Shown here one piece after another: positions 33,076-41,928 of a DNA stretch of 64,000 bases (positions within the stretch are counted from its first letter, which is position 1; every line of letters starts with the position of its first letter). Location: positions 1 to 64,000 of the forward strand of contig NZ_JAGGLR010000008.1 in the NCBI RefSeq assembly GCF_017874715.1. The letters are read 5' to 3'. A model generated the notes under the pieces. That model searched no databases, was not told where the DNA came from, and saw only the letters and a list, made by a program, of their open reading frames with translations. Source of the stretch: Streptomyces iranensis. Its GTDB lineage: Bacteria; Actinomycetota; Actinomycetes; Streptomycetales; Streptomycetaceae. The translations under genes were made by a program, and so were the position numbers.

Positions 33076-34192
33076 CGAACCCCTCGTCCTCGGCATCGAG
33101 ACCTCCTGCGACGAGACCGGCGTCGGCATCGTCCGCGGCCACACCCTCCTCGCCGACGCCGTCGCCTCCAGCGTGGACGAGCACGCCCGCTTCGGCGGGG
33201 TCGTCCCGGAGGTCGCCAGCCGCGCCCATCTGGAGGCGATGGTCCCCACGATCCAGCGCGCGCTGAAGGAGGCCGGGGTCGCCGCCTCCGACCTCGACGG
33301 CATCGCCGTCACCGCGGGCCCCGGGCTCGCGGGCGCGCTGCTGGTCGGCGTCTCGGCCGCCAAGGCGTACGCCTACGCCCTCGGCAAGCCGCTCTACGGC
33401 GTCAACCACCTCGCCTCCCACATCTGTGTCGACCAGTTGGAGCACGGTCCGCTGCCCGAGCCGACGATGGCGCTGCTGGTGAGCGGCGGCCACTCCTCGC
33501 TGCTCCTCGCGCCCGACATCACCGCCGACGTCCGCCCGCTCGGCTCGACCATCGACGACGCGGCGGGCGAGGCGTTCGACAAGATCGCCCGGGTGCTGAA
33601 CCTGGGCTTCCCCGGCGGCCCCGTCATCGACCGCATCGCCCGCGAGGGCGACCCGGCCGCGATCGCCTTCCCGCGCGGGCTGACCGGCCCGCGGGACGCC
33701 GCGTACGACTTCTCCTTCTCCGGGCTGAAGACCGCCGTCGCCCGCTGGATCGAGGCGAAGCGGGCGGCGGGCGAGGAGGTCCCGATCGCCGATGTCTCGG
33801 CCTCCTTCCAGGAGGCGGTCGTGGACGTGCTGACCCGTAAGGCCGTTCGCGCCTGCAAGGACGAGGGCGTGGAGCACCTGATGATCGGCGGCGGCGTCGC
33901 CGCCAACTCCCGGCTGCGGGCGATGGCCGAACGCCGCTGCGAGGACGCGGGCCTCACCCTGCGGGTGCCGCGGCCGAAGCTGTGCACGGACAACGGGGCG
34001 ATGGTGGCTGCGCTCGGCGCGGAGATGGTGGCGCGGGGGCGGTCGGCCTCGGCGTGGGACCTGTCGGCCGACTCGTCCCTCCCGGTGACCGACCCCCACG
34101 TCCCCGACCCGGACGCGCACTCCCACGCCCACTCTCACTCTCACTCCCACGACCATGTGCACGAGCTGAGCCGGAAGAACCTGTACGCATGA
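33068..34192 (+). CDS. tsaD: tRNA N6-adenosine threonylcarbamoyltransferase TsaD, His-rich tail
   Basis: TsaD transfers the threonylcarbamoyl group to A37 of tRNA. The 374-residue product starts ADEPLVLGIETSCDETGVG and has the metal-binding HLASH motif (NHLASHICVDQ), LLVSGGHSSLL, GEAFDKIARVL and IGGGVAANSRLR. The C-terminus, from about residue 342, adds the stretch HSHAHSHSHSHDHVH, not part of the catalytic fold. It overlaps both its neighbours, so tsaB-rimI-tsaD and the next gene are one translational unit. Confidence 0.95.
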   Translation: MADEPLVLGIETSCDETGVGIVRGHTLLADAVASSVDEHARFGGVVPEVASRAHLEAMVPTIQRALKEAGVAASDLDGIAVTAGPGLAGALLVGVSAAKAYAYALGKPLYGVNHLASHICVDQLEHGPLPEPTMALLVSGGHSSLLLAPDITADVRPLGSTIDDAAGEAFDKIARVLNLGFPGGPVIDRIAREGDPAAIAFPRGLTGPRDAAYDFSFSGLKTAVARWIEAKRAAGEEVPIADVSASFQEAVVDVLTRKAVRACKDEGVEHLMIGGGVAANSRLRAMAERRCEDAGLTLRVPRPKLCTDNGAMVAALGAEMVARGRSASAWDLSADSSLPVTDPHVPDPDAHSHAHSHSHSHDHVHELSRKNLYA

Positions 34193-34452
34193 CCGTCGCG
34201 TTGATGTGGGAAGCCCGAGCCGTGGCCGGAAAGGGCGCGGAACTCCTGACCTGGGCCACCCATCAGCCCCTCGACCCGCCCCCGCTCCGCCGCGAAACCT
34301 TCCGCGCACCCGAGGACCGCGTCCTGGTCATCACCTGGTGGGACGGCGCCTACGACACCCAGGGCCTGCCGGAACTCCCCGAGCCGGGGGAGGACTTGGT
34401 GCGGCGTGCGGTCCACCGCTGGCGCTTCGAGACGGTAGCGGACGGGGGCTAG
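34189..34452 (+). CDS. small protein of unknown function
   Basis: The 87-residue product begins in the tsaD stop (ATGA). It has the pattern MTVALMWEARAVAGKGAELLTW, RVLVITWWDG and RRAVHRWRFE, compatible with a small antibiotic-monooxygenase-like (ferredoxin) fold. I cannot name it. It is the last gene of the tsaB-rimI-tsaD unit. Confidence 0.75.
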   Translation: MTVALMWEARAVAGKGAELLTWATHQPLDPPPLRRETFRAPEDRVLVITWWDGAYDTQGLPELPEPGEDLVRRAVHRWRFETVADGG

Positions 34453-35242
34453 GGGGCGTCCGGCGACTCTTGACGCCTGCGGCGGGCTGCTCCCCTCCCC
34501 GCCCCTTCCCGAAACTAGGACCCCGCCCCAGACCCCGGGCCGGGACTCCGCCTCAGGCCTCGGGCCGGGGCTTCGCCCCAGACTCCGGGTCGGGGTTCCG
34601 CCTCAGGCCTCGGGCCGGGGTTCCGCCTGGGACTCCGGGCCGGGGCTCCGCCCCAGACCTCGGGCCGGGGCCCTGCCTCAGACTCCGGGCCGGGGCTTCG
34701 CCTCGGACCTCGGGCTGGGGCTTCGCCTCAGACTCCGGGTCCTGCCCTGCCCCAGCCCTCGGACCCCGGGCCGGGGCCCTGCCTCAGGCCTCGGGCCGGG
34801 GCCACGCCTCGGGCCTCGGGCCGGGGTTCCGCCTGGGACTCCGGGCCGGGGTTCTGCCTCGGACCTCGGGCCGGGGCCCTGCCTCAGACTCCGGGCCGGG
34901 GCTTCGCCTCGGACCTCGGGCTGGGGCTTCGCCTCAGACTCCGGGTCCTGCCCTGCCCCAGCCCTCGGACCCCGGGCCGGGGCCCTGCCTCAGGCCTCGG
35001 GCCGGGGCCACGCCTCGGGCCTCGGGTCGGGGTTCCGCCTCGGGCCTCGGGCCGGGGCTTCGCCCCAGACCCCGGGTCGGGGTTCCGCCTCGGGCCTCGG
35101 GCCGGGGCTTCGCCCCAGACCCCGGGCCGGGGCCCCGCCCCAGACCCCGGGGGCCAGGGGTGGAATCCCTGGTATCGGGAAGGGGCGGGGAGGGGAAAGA
35201 CCCGCCGGACGCCCCGTAGCGGTACGGCGCTGGGCCGTGCCG
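34453..35242. repeat. 25-bp tandem-repeat array with flanking inverted motif
   Basis: There is no gene in this 790-base stretch. From about 34505 to 35160 a ~25-bp unit (consensus CAGACTCCGGGCCGGGGCTTCGCCT, shown here in two halves: CAGACTCCGGG and CCGGGGCTTCGCCT) repeats about 26 times with no spacers. A ~175-base stretch is itself duplicated with 206-base offset (34656 and 34862). The array is bracketed by CCCCTCCCCGCCCCTTCCCGA on the left (about 34491-34511) and its reverse complement on the right (about 35176-35198). Confidence 0.9.
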
Positions 35243-37264
35243 TTACCGCAGGGCCTCGGCCAGATCGGCCAGGTGCCGGGAGACCGGGCCCAGGGTGAGC
35301 AGCCCGCTGCCCGCTCCGGCCAGCTCGGCCGCCGCCGGGGCCAGCGCGGTGTGGGCGCGCGCGATCGTCTCCCGGTCGCCGATGGCGATGGCCGCCCGCC
35401 CGGTGAGACACCACAGGGCCTCCAGCAGCAGATCGCGGGGCGGCTCCGGGACTTTGCGCAGCGCCGCCGCGGCCTCGGCGCGGCGGTCCTGGGCCAGCAG
35501 CACCAGCGGGCGGGCCCAGGGCCCGTACGGCCCCCAGTCGAGGTCCGCGCCGGTCGGGGCGGGCCGCCCCCGCTCAACGCGCAGACAGAGCAGCGCGAGC
35601 GGCGGCAGGCCGCGCTCCAGGCCGGGCATCCCGGAGCCGTCCAGCCGCGCGGCGGCGTCCCGGTAGGCCGCCTCGACCACCGCCTCGTCCGCGGCCTGGA
35701 CCACCGCCCCGTCCGCGGCCTCGTCCGCCCGTCCCGTCGCGGCCAGCCGCAGGGCCCGGTACCACGCGGTGAACACCCCCACCAGCGGCCGCTCATGGCG
35801 CTCACCCAGCCGCTCGGCGGCGGCCGCGTGCCGGTCGGCCGCCGCGAAGTCGCCGAGCGCGCTGCGGGCCTGGAGCCGGATGAGATGGCCGAGCACCTCG
35901 AAGGCGACCAGCCCGTGCCGCGCCGCAAGGGCGATCAGCTCGGCCCCGGTCGCGTCCCGGCGCGGCGCCAGCCCCGCGCGCTCGAAGCTCTGCATGAAGA
36001 CGCCGTTCAGCGCGAACGCCAGCAGCCCGGGATCGTCCAGCCGCCGAGCGATCTCCTCAGCCTGCCGAGCCGCCTGTCGCCCCCGCTCGGACCGCCCACC
36101 CCGCGACTCCACGGCGATCGTCGCCAACAACCGGGCCCGAATCGCGTCATGGCCGCCCGGCCCGGAGCCGGCCGCGAGCGCGGTCAACGTGCGTTCGGCC
36201 GCGGCCACGATCGATGCCGCCTGTTCGGGGTCGTCCAGGCGGGTCCAGATCGCGGGGACGTCGTAGGCGCCGATGACGCGGGCGGTCAGTTCGGGGTCGC
36301 CCAGTTCTTCCGCCGCCGCGACGGCCGCCACGCGCTGTTGGCGGGCCGTCAGCAGGCCGCCGCCACCGGTCATCGAGAGGTCGCGGAGCAGGGCGGCCGT
36401 CGACTCCAGGCGGGTCCGGGCGCCGGAGGCCACGGTGCGGTCGTATGCGGCGGTCGCGTCCGCCCACACCTGGGCCGCCGCGCCGCCCCGCGCCGCGGCG
36501 GGGTCGAGGTGGGGCGCCTGGCCGAGGATGTCCGTCTCCAGACGGCGCAGTTCCGGGCCGGGGTCCACGCCCAGCTGCTCGACCAGCAGGGCGCGGGCCC
36601 GGCGCAGTACCGCCAGCGCGTCGCCCTGGCGGCCGGTGCGGTACAGCGCGAGTGCCAGCGCCCGCCAGGCGCCCTCGCGCCAGGGGTGCTCGGCCAGATG
36701 CGCCTCCAGGTCCGGCACCGCCTCGGCGGCCCGGCCCAGCGCCAGCCGGGCCTCCGCCTGCCGCTCTACGGTGTGCAGTCGCAGCTCCGCCAGCCGGGAG
36801 CGCTCGCCCCGGGCCCAGCCCTCGTCGGCGAACTCCGCGTACGCGGGTCCGCGCCATCGGCTCAGCGCCTTCTCCAGCCGGGGCAGCGCGCCGTCCGGCG
36901 GCAGGGTCGTGGCGGCGGCCACGTCCTGTTCGAAGCGCCAGGCGTCCACCGCGTCCGGGTCGGCCCGCAGCGCGTACCCGGGGCCCTCGGTGACCAGCAG
37001 CCGGGCCGGGGTGCGCGGTGGGCGCTGCGGCTCCAGCGCGCGGCGCAGCGCGGCCACGAACGTACGCACCGCGCCCACCGCGCCCGGTGGCGGCTCCGTC
37101 CACAGATCCTCGATCAGCCGGGAGACGGGTACGACGCGGCGGCGGGCGATGATCAGCCGGGCCAGCACCGCGCGGTGCCGTGGCCCCTTGAGCGCGATCG
37201 CGCGCCCGTCGGCGTCCGCGTCCCAGGCCACCACCGGCCCCAGCACCCCGAAACCGACCCGCAT
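35243..37264 (-). CDS. SARP/AfsR-like transcriptional regulator
   Basis: The product (673 residues from the ATG at 37264; ATG 37300 or GTG 37306 would add a few residues) has a winged-helix OmpR-like DNA-binding domain (about 1-95, KGPRHRAVLARLIIARRRVV to RTFVAALRRALE) and a bacterial transcriptional activation domain (about 95-245, with DLEAHLAEHPWREGAWRALA and LGVDPGPELRRLE). The remaining 400 residues are TPR-like helices without an NB-ARC P-loop, so it is a medium-size SARP rather than full AfsR. It is divergent from the hydrolase, its most likely direct target. Confidence 0.85.
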   Translation of the reverse strand: MRVGFGVLGPVVAWDADADGRAIALKGPRHRAVLARLIIARRRVVPVSRLIEDLWTEPPPGAVGAVRTFVAALRRALEPQRPPRTPARLLVTEGPGYALRADPDAVDAWRFEQDVAAATTLPPDGALPRLEKALSRWRGPAYAEFADEGWARGERSRLAELRLHTVERQAEARLALGRAAEAVPDLEAHLAEHPWREGAWRALALALYRTGRQGDALAVLRRARALLVEQLGVDPGPELRRLETDILGQAPHLDPAAARGGAAAQVWADATAAYDRTVASGARTRLESTAALLRDLSMTGGGGLLTARQQRVAAVAAAEELGDPELTARVIGAYDVPAIWTRLDDPEQAASIVAAAERTLTALAAGSGPGGHDAIRARLLATIAVESRGGRSERGRQAARQAEEIARRLDDPGLLAFALNGVFMQSFERAGLAPRRDATGAELIALAARHGLVAFEVLGHLIRLQARSALGDFAAADRHAAAAERLGERHERPLVGVFTAWYRALRLAATGRADEAADGAVVQAADEAVVEAAYRDAAARLDGSGMPGLERGLPPLALLCLRVERGRPAPTGADLDWGPYGPWARPLVLLAQDRRAEAAAALRKVPEPPRDLLLEALWCLTGRAAIAIGDRETIARAHTALAPAAAELAGAGSGLLTLGPVSRHLADLAEALR

Positions 37265-37384
37265 GCGGTCACGGTAGCTCGCCGCTGATCGGATGCTCAT
37301 CCGCACCAGGCAGGCTGACAGCCATCTCGTCAGTCACTTACGTCGTCCGGTCGCCCGGATCCTCCACAGAAAGCGCGCTCACCC

Positions 37385-38284
37385 ATGGCCCCTGTCATTC
37401 CCGGTTTCGACTACCGCCGCGTCCCCGTCGCCGACGGCGTGTCCCTGAACGTGGCCGTCGCGGGCTCGGGCAGCCCCGTCGTCCTGCTGCACGGCTTCCC
37501 GCAGACCCACCTCATGTGGCGGCACGTGGCCGCCGACCTCGCGGCCGATCACACCGTGATCTGCCCCGACCTGCGTGGCTACGGCGCCAGCGACAAACCG
37601 GCGGCCGATGCCGACGGGGACACCGACGCCGACTCCGCCGCGTACGCCAAGCGCACCATGGCCGCCGACATCGTCGCCCTGGCCCGCGCGCTCGGGCATG
37701 ACCGCTTCGCGCTGGCCGGTCATGACCGCGGCGCCCTGGTCGCCTTCCGGGCGGGCCTCGACCACCCTGCGGCGATCACCCATCTCGCCTGCCTGGACGT
37801 GCTGCCGACCCTCGACATGTGGGACGTGCTGCACGGCACCACCGCCGCCGTCGGCTTCCATCTCTTTCTGATGGCGCAGCCCCCGGGGCTGCCCGAGCGG
37901 ATGATCGCCGCCTGCCCCGACGACTTCTTCGGCCACTTCCTCGACCTGTGGGCGGGCGATCCGCGGGCCATCCCCGCCGAGGTCCGCGCCGCCTATCTGG
38001 ACGCCTGCCGCGCCGCGGTGCCGTCGATCGTGGCCGACTACCGGGCCTCCGCCGGTGTCGACGTCGATCACGACCGGGCCGACCGGGACGGCGGGCGCCG
38101 GCTGACGATGCCGCTCACCGTCGTCCAGCAGGACTGGGGCGCCGCCCTCGGCTATGACGCGGCGGCGCTGTGGCGCGCCTGGGCCGACGACCTGGAGCAC
38201 TACACCGTCGGCTACGGCCACTTCATGGCGGAGGAGGCGCCCGCCGACATCGCCAAGGCGCTGCGCGGGCTGCTCTCCCGCTAG
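37385..38284 (+). CDS. alpha/beta hydrolase of the epoxide hydrolase / haloacetate dehalogenase group
   Basis: The 299-residue product has LLHGFPQTHLMW, CPDLRGYGASDKP, an aspartate nucleophile in AGHDRGALVA (Asp114), acid near Asp138 (CLDVLPTLDMW) and catalytic histidine in YGHFMAEEAP (His279). The overall sequence resembles fluoroacetate dehalogenase. However, the arginine and tryptophan that in that enzyme bind the carboxylate and fluoride correspond here to Leu118 and Leu160, while Arg115, His159 and the DYR tyrosine are kept. A non-fluoroacetate substrate is likely. It is divergent from the SARP gene. Confidence 0.85.
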   Translation: MAPVIPGFDYRRVPVADGVSLNVAVAGSGSPVVLLHGFPQTHLMWRHVAADLAADHTVICPDLRGYGASDKPAADADGDTDADSAAYAKRTMAADIVALARALGHDRFALAGHDRGALVAFRAGLDHPAAITHLACLDVLPTLDMWDVLHGTTAAVGFHLFLMAQPPGLPERMIAACPDDFFGHFLDLWAGDPRAIPAEVRAAYLDACRAAVPSIVADYRASAGVDVDHDRADRDGGRRLTMPLTVVQQDWGAALGYDAAALWRAWADDLEHYTVGYGHFMAEEAPADIAKALRGLLSR

Positions 38285-38331
38285 GAGTCGTCGTCACATG
38301 TCGCGCCCACATCATGGCGGGGCCGCCCGCA

Positions 38332-39537
38332 TCAGGTCGCGTGGAGAGCGAGGGTCGGGGACAGATGGGAAGCGCGGACCGCCGGGTAGAGGCCCGCGAG
38401 GGTGCCGATGACGAGGGTGGCGCCGAAACCGCCACCGATCGTCCATGGCGGGATCACCCAGGGAATGCCGTTGCTGATCGCGTAGCCGCCGGTGACGGCG
38501 GCGCCCAGGAGGATGCCGACGAGACCGCCGAGTCCGGACAGCAGCAGCGACTCGGTGACGAACTGGCCCCGGATCTGGCCTCGGGTCGCGCCGATGGAGC
38601 GGCGCAGGCCAATCTCGTAGCGGCGCTCCAGCACCGAGATGATCATGGTGTTGGCGACGCCGACCCCGCCGACCAGGAGAGCCACTCCGCCAAGTCCGAG
38701 CAGCAGGTTGCTGAAGGCGCCCTCGGCGGCGGCCTTGGCCTGGAGCCCGGATGACGGGTCGGTGACCTCGACGTTGTGGGGCGTTTGGGGGTCGACCGTT
38801 CGCGGGATCAGGCTGTGGACCGGTTCCACCCTGTCGTCGGCGGAGCGTTCGTAGATCGTGGTCGGTCGGCCGTCGAAGCCGAGTCGCGTCTGTCCGACCT
38901 CCCAGCCGACCAGGGCGGAGCGGGCGATCTCGGGGGCCAACGGCAGTTCGTCGAGGATGCCGAGGACGGTGAAGTACTCGTCGTCGATGTAGACCCGCTG
39001 GCCGGGCTCGGTGATGCCGAGGCGCCGAGCCGCGACGTCGCCGAGCACCACCGAGGGGTACTTGCCGGTGGCCGCGTTGAGCCAGGTGCCGCTGCGCATG
39101 CCGCCCCGCAGGGTGATCAGCAGGTCCTCGGTGGCGCTCTGGACCGAGATACCGCCGGTGATCATGTCGTCGATCTTCTCCGACCGGCGGACGGTGTGAT
39201 TCAGCAGGCCGGTGGCGCCGACGTGCTCGACGCCGTCGATCCGGGCCACCCTGCCTGCCGCGTCCTTGGCCATCGGCACCTCCTTCTGGGTGACCAGATC
39301 CGTGCCGGGGGTGACGACCAGCATGTTCGTGCCGAGCTTGTCGAGTTCCCGCAGGAGGTTCTCCTTGCTGGAGGCGGAGATGCCCACCACCGAGATCATC
39401 GTCGCGATACCGATGGCGATACCGAGAGCGGACAGCACGACGCGCATCGGGCGGTTGCGCATCCCGGCCATCCCGGTGTGCAGGATGTCCAGCGGTGTCA
39501 GACGGGCCGGTTTGAGTACCGACCCCCGCCGCCTCAC
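38332..39537 (-). CDS. MacB-type ABC transporter permease
   Basis: The 401-residue product has the MacB/FtsX organisation: an N-terminal transmembrane helix (RVVLSALGIAIGIATMISVVG, about 30-50), a large extracytoplasmic MacB domain (about 55-270, QRVYIDDEYFTVLGIL) and three C-terminal helices (LLLGLGGVALLVGGVGVANT, LLSGLGGLVGILLGAAVTGG, ATLVIGTLAGLYPAVRAS). It is the last gene of the four-gene efflux operon and starts within the ATPase gene's stop. It converges on the hydrolase gene with 47 bases between. Confidence 0.92.
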   Translation of the reverse strand: MRRRGSVLKPARLTPLDILHTGMAGMRNRPMRVVLSALGIAIGIATMISVVGISASSKENLLRELDKLGTNMLVVTPGTDLVTQKEVPMAKDAAGRVARIDGVEHVGATGLLNHTVRRSEKIDDMITGGISVQSATEDLLITLRGGMRSGTWLNAATGKYPSVVLGDVAARRLGITEPGQRVYIDDEYFTVLGILDELPLAPEIARSALVGWEVGQTRLGFDGRPTTIYERSADDRVEPVHSLIPRTVDPQTPHNVEVTDPSSGLQAKAAAEGAFSNLLLGLGGVALLVGGVGVANTMIISVLERRYEIGLRRSIGATRGQIRGQFVTESLLLSGLGGLVGILLGAAVTGGYAISNGIPWVIPPWTIGGGFGATLVIGTLAGLYPAVRASHLSPTLALHAT

Positions 39538-40325
39538 CGGGCCTCGCTCGGTACGGGGCCGTGGCTGTGGCTGTGGCCGGGGCCGGGGCCGGGGCCGGGG
39601 CCGTGGGTACCCGCGTGCCCTTGGTCGTGAGCGGTGTCCTGGACGATGTTGCCATCGCGGATCCGCACCTGCCGGGGCAGCCGGTCGGCGATCTCAGCGT
39701 CGTGGGTGATGACCGCGATGGTCGCGCCCTCCTCGTTGAGTTCGTGGATGAGTTCCACGACGGCCTCGCCGGAGGCGGAGTCCAGAGCTCCGGTCGGCTC
39801 GTCGGCGAGGAGCAGATCGGGCTCGCCCACGACCGCACGGGCGATGGCGACTCGCTGCTTCTGACCGCCGGACAACTCATGCGGCCGGTGGTTCAGCCGG
39901 TCGCCGAGGCCGACCCGTTCCAGGGTCTCGACTGCGCGCCTGCGGCGTTCGGCGCGCGGCAGACCGGAGTAGAGCAGGCCCTCGGCGACGTTGGCCTGCG
40001 CGCTCATGCCCGGTACGAGGTGGAACGCCTGGAAGACGAAGCCGATGTGCTGGGCGCGCAGCGCGGACAGGCCGCGGTCGCCGAGCCCGGCCGCGTCATG
40101 GCCCGCGATGGTGACCGAACCGGCCGTGGGCTGGTCGAGGGTGCCCACGATGTGCAGCAGGGTCGACTTGCCCGACCCCGACGGGCCGACGATGGCCACC
40201 AGTTCGCCGCGGCCGATGGTCAGATCCACACCGCGCAGGGCCACGACCCCGCCCGGGTACTCCTTGGTCACACCCGTCAGCCGCACCACGGGTCCGGTCC
40301 GGGCAGCGTTGTCAGGGGCGGTCAT
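39534..40325 (-). CDS. MacB/LolD-type ABC transporter ATP-binding protein
   Basis: The 263-residue product has Walker A GPSGSGKSTLLHI, the signature LSGGQKQRVAIARA and Walker B LLLADEPTGALDS, with the switch histidine in VITHD. The C-terminal 35 residues form an unusual tail: a GPGPGPGPG run then HSHSHGPVPSEAR. Overlaps of four bases on both sides couple it to the adaptor and permease genes. It powers export of an unknown substrate, possibly an antimicrobial peptide or lipid. Confidence 0.93.
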   Translation of the reverse strand: MTAPDNAARTGPVVRLTGVTKEYPGGVVALRGVDLTIGRGELVAIVGPSGSGKSTLLHIVGTLDQPTAGSVTIAGHDAAGLGDRGLSALRAQHIGFVFQAFHLVPGMSAQANVAEGLLYSGLPRAERRRRAVETLERVGLGDRLNHRPHELSGGQKQRVAIARAVVGEPDLLLADEPTGALDSASGEAVVELIHELNEEGATIAVITHDAEIADRLPRQVRIRDGNIVQDTAHDQGHAGTHGPGPGPGPGHSHSHGPVPSEAR

Positions 40326-41386
40326 GTCGTGGGCACCCCGACCCGCATACCGTCCCGAAGCCCGGCGCCGGAGACCTCGACCCGGCCTTGGGCGAACATG
40401 CCGAGCCGCACCTTGACCTCGCGTGCCTTGCTGCCCGCGACGACCTGGACGCCGAACGAGCCGTCCTCCAGAGCGAGCAGAGCGCTGACCGGAACGCTGA
40501 GCACGTCCTTGCGGGTCCGGCCGGTGAACCTGACGGTGGCGGGGGACTTGTCGACACCCTCCACCGCGCCGGGATCGTCGAAGGTGACGGTGACGCCGAC
40601 CTTCGGGGTCTTGTCGTTCGGGTCGTCCCCCGTCGTGGCGACCTCGCCCACGGAGGAGACCGTCCCGTCCGCGTCGGTTCCGTCGGGCAACTCCACCCGC
40701 ACCTTGTGGTCCGGCTTGGCCAGCGCGGCCTCGGAGACCTTGACCTCGAGGCGTACGACCCGGTCGGAACTGGTGGTGGTCATGATCTTCTGGCCCGGCG
40801 CCGCCACGTCGCCGACCGACGCGTTCACGCTCTGCACCCGCAGCGGGCCGGACGCGAAGGTGATCTGGTCGGACCCGATCCGGCCGGTTTCCTTCAGCCC
40901 GTGGTCCTCCTGCCAGCGCTCGACGGCCGCGGTCGTGCCCGCGGTGAACTCGTCGTCGGCGACGAGGGCGCCGCCGTACCCGAGCTCGACGAGATTCTCC
41001 TTCAACTGTTTGACGTCGGTGCCCGTGTCGCCGCTCTTCAGCGTCCGGTACATCGGCTCGCTCCCGTACATCAGGCGTACGTCCTTGCCGTCCAGGGCGT
41101 ACAGACGGCCGTCCCGCTTGACCGTGGAGCCGCTGCGGGCCACCCAGGTGAGGGTGCCGGACGCCCCGGCGTTCAGCTTGCGTTCCTGGGAGTAGCCGAG
41201 CGTGCCGTCGACGCTGGTGCTGCTGGTCAGGTCGCCGCGCTCGACGGGTTGTGTCGTCGCGGGCAGTTGGGACCGCCGCGGCCCGGATTCGTCCTTGTGC
41301 GGCTGGGCCAGTCCCGTCACGGCGACGCCGCCGCCGATGACGGCCGCGACCGCCACCAGCGATGCGACGATGGCTGCCCGCCTCAT
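40322..41386 (-). CDS. membrane-fusion (HlyD/MacA-like) protein with peptidoglycan-binding domain
   Basis: The 354-residue product has an N-terminal membrane anchor (AAIVASLVAVAAVIGGGVAV), a beta-barrel/lipoyl-like start (VERGDLTSSTSVDGTLGY), a PG_binding_1-like insertion (GDTGTDVKQLKENLVELGYGG, about 120-175) and C-terminal barrel domains (VRLEVKVSEAALAKPDHKVRVELP, FTGRTRKDVLSVPVSAL). This layout is the actinobacterial adaptor partner of MacB-like exporters. It starts inside the lipoprotein gene's stop. Confidence 0.88.
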   Translation of the reverse strand: MRRAAIVASLVAVAAVIGGGVAVTGLAQPHKDESGPRRSQLPATTQPVERGDLTSSTSVDGTLGYSQERKLNAGASGTLTWVARSGSTVKRDGRLYALDGKDVRLMYGSEPMYRTLKSGDTGTDVKQLKENLVELGYGGALVADDEFTAGTTAAVERWQEDHGLKETGRIGSDQITFASGPLRVQSVNASVGDVAAPGQKIMTTTSSDRVVRLEVKVSEAALAKPDHKVRVELPDGTDADGTVSSVGEVATTGDDPNDKTPKVGVTVTFDDPGAVEGVDKSPATVRFTGRTRKDVLSVPVSALLALEDGSFGVQVVAGSKAREVKVRLGMFAQGRVEVSGAGLRDGMRVGVPTT

Positions 41387-41928
41387 GCCGCGCACTCGTT
41401 GAGGGCCTTGAGGAACTTGTCGGGGTCGGCTCCCTTCGGGATCCGGAAGCCGGTGTTGCCCCCGTTGGGGCCGGGCTTCGGGTCGGGCATGTCGAAGCCC
41501 TTGCCCCGCACGCACTCGGCGATCTTGACCTGCTGGTCGAGCGAGTCCTGCTGGTCGGCGGCGCCGCCGGAGCCGCCCCCGGCCATGCCGGAGCCGCAGT
41601 CCTTGAGCGCCTTGGACCACTTCTCCGCGGATGTGCCCTCCGGCTGCCCGAGCGTCGCCGAGTGCGGGTCCTCGCCCGGCTTGAGGTCGGGAACGTCGAT
41701 GCCCTTGTCCCGAAGGCACGTGCGCAGCTTCTGGGCCTTGTCGAAGGCGGCCGAGTCCGAGCCGCCCGAGCCGCCGGACCCGCCGGACCCGCCCGAAGCG
41801 GCGGAGTCCTCGGACGAGGCCGAGTCCTTGGACCCGCCGGAGTCGGACGAGCCGGAGCAGCCGGTCAAGGACAGGGCCAGACCGGCCACGGTGGCCGCCA
41901 GGGTCAGGGTGAGCCTGTGGTTCCTCAT
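41383..41928 (-). CDS. lipoprotein with duplicated two-cysteine domain
   Basis: The 181-residue product has a lipoprotein signal peptide (lipobox LSLTGC), a Ser/Gly/Asp linker with a GGSGGSGGSGG run, and two related segments: KLRTCLRDKGIDVPDLKPGE...KWSKALKDCG and KIAECVRGKGFDMPDPKPGP...KFLKALNECAA. Each has two cysteines about 45 residues apart, so each may form a disulfide-closed unit. It is the first gene of the operon, suggesting it is the surface substrate-binding or sensing part of the pump. Confidence 0.82.
   Translation of the reverse strand: MRNHRLTLTLAATVAGLALSLTGCSGSSDSGGSKDSASSEDSAASGGSGGSGGSGGSDSAAFDKAQKLRTCLRDKGIDVPDLKPGEDPHSATLGQPEGTSAEKWSKALKDCGSGMAGGGSGGAADQQDSLDQQVKIAECVRGKGFDMPDPKPGPNGGNTGFRIPKGADPDKFLKALNECAA

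Noticed and set aside
34505..35160. CRISPR-like array
   Set aside because: The 25-bp units adjoin directly with no unique spacers, and there are no cas genes.
34206..35219. Long plus-strand open frame across the tandem array
   Set aside because: The peptide is only repeats of Gly/Pro/Arg/Ala from a G/C-rich tandem array, with no start signal. It is an artefact of base composition.
36445..36993. Arg/Pro-rich open frame opposite the SARP gene
   Set aside because: It is an antisense shadow with no ribosome binding site and a composition typical of high-GC noise.
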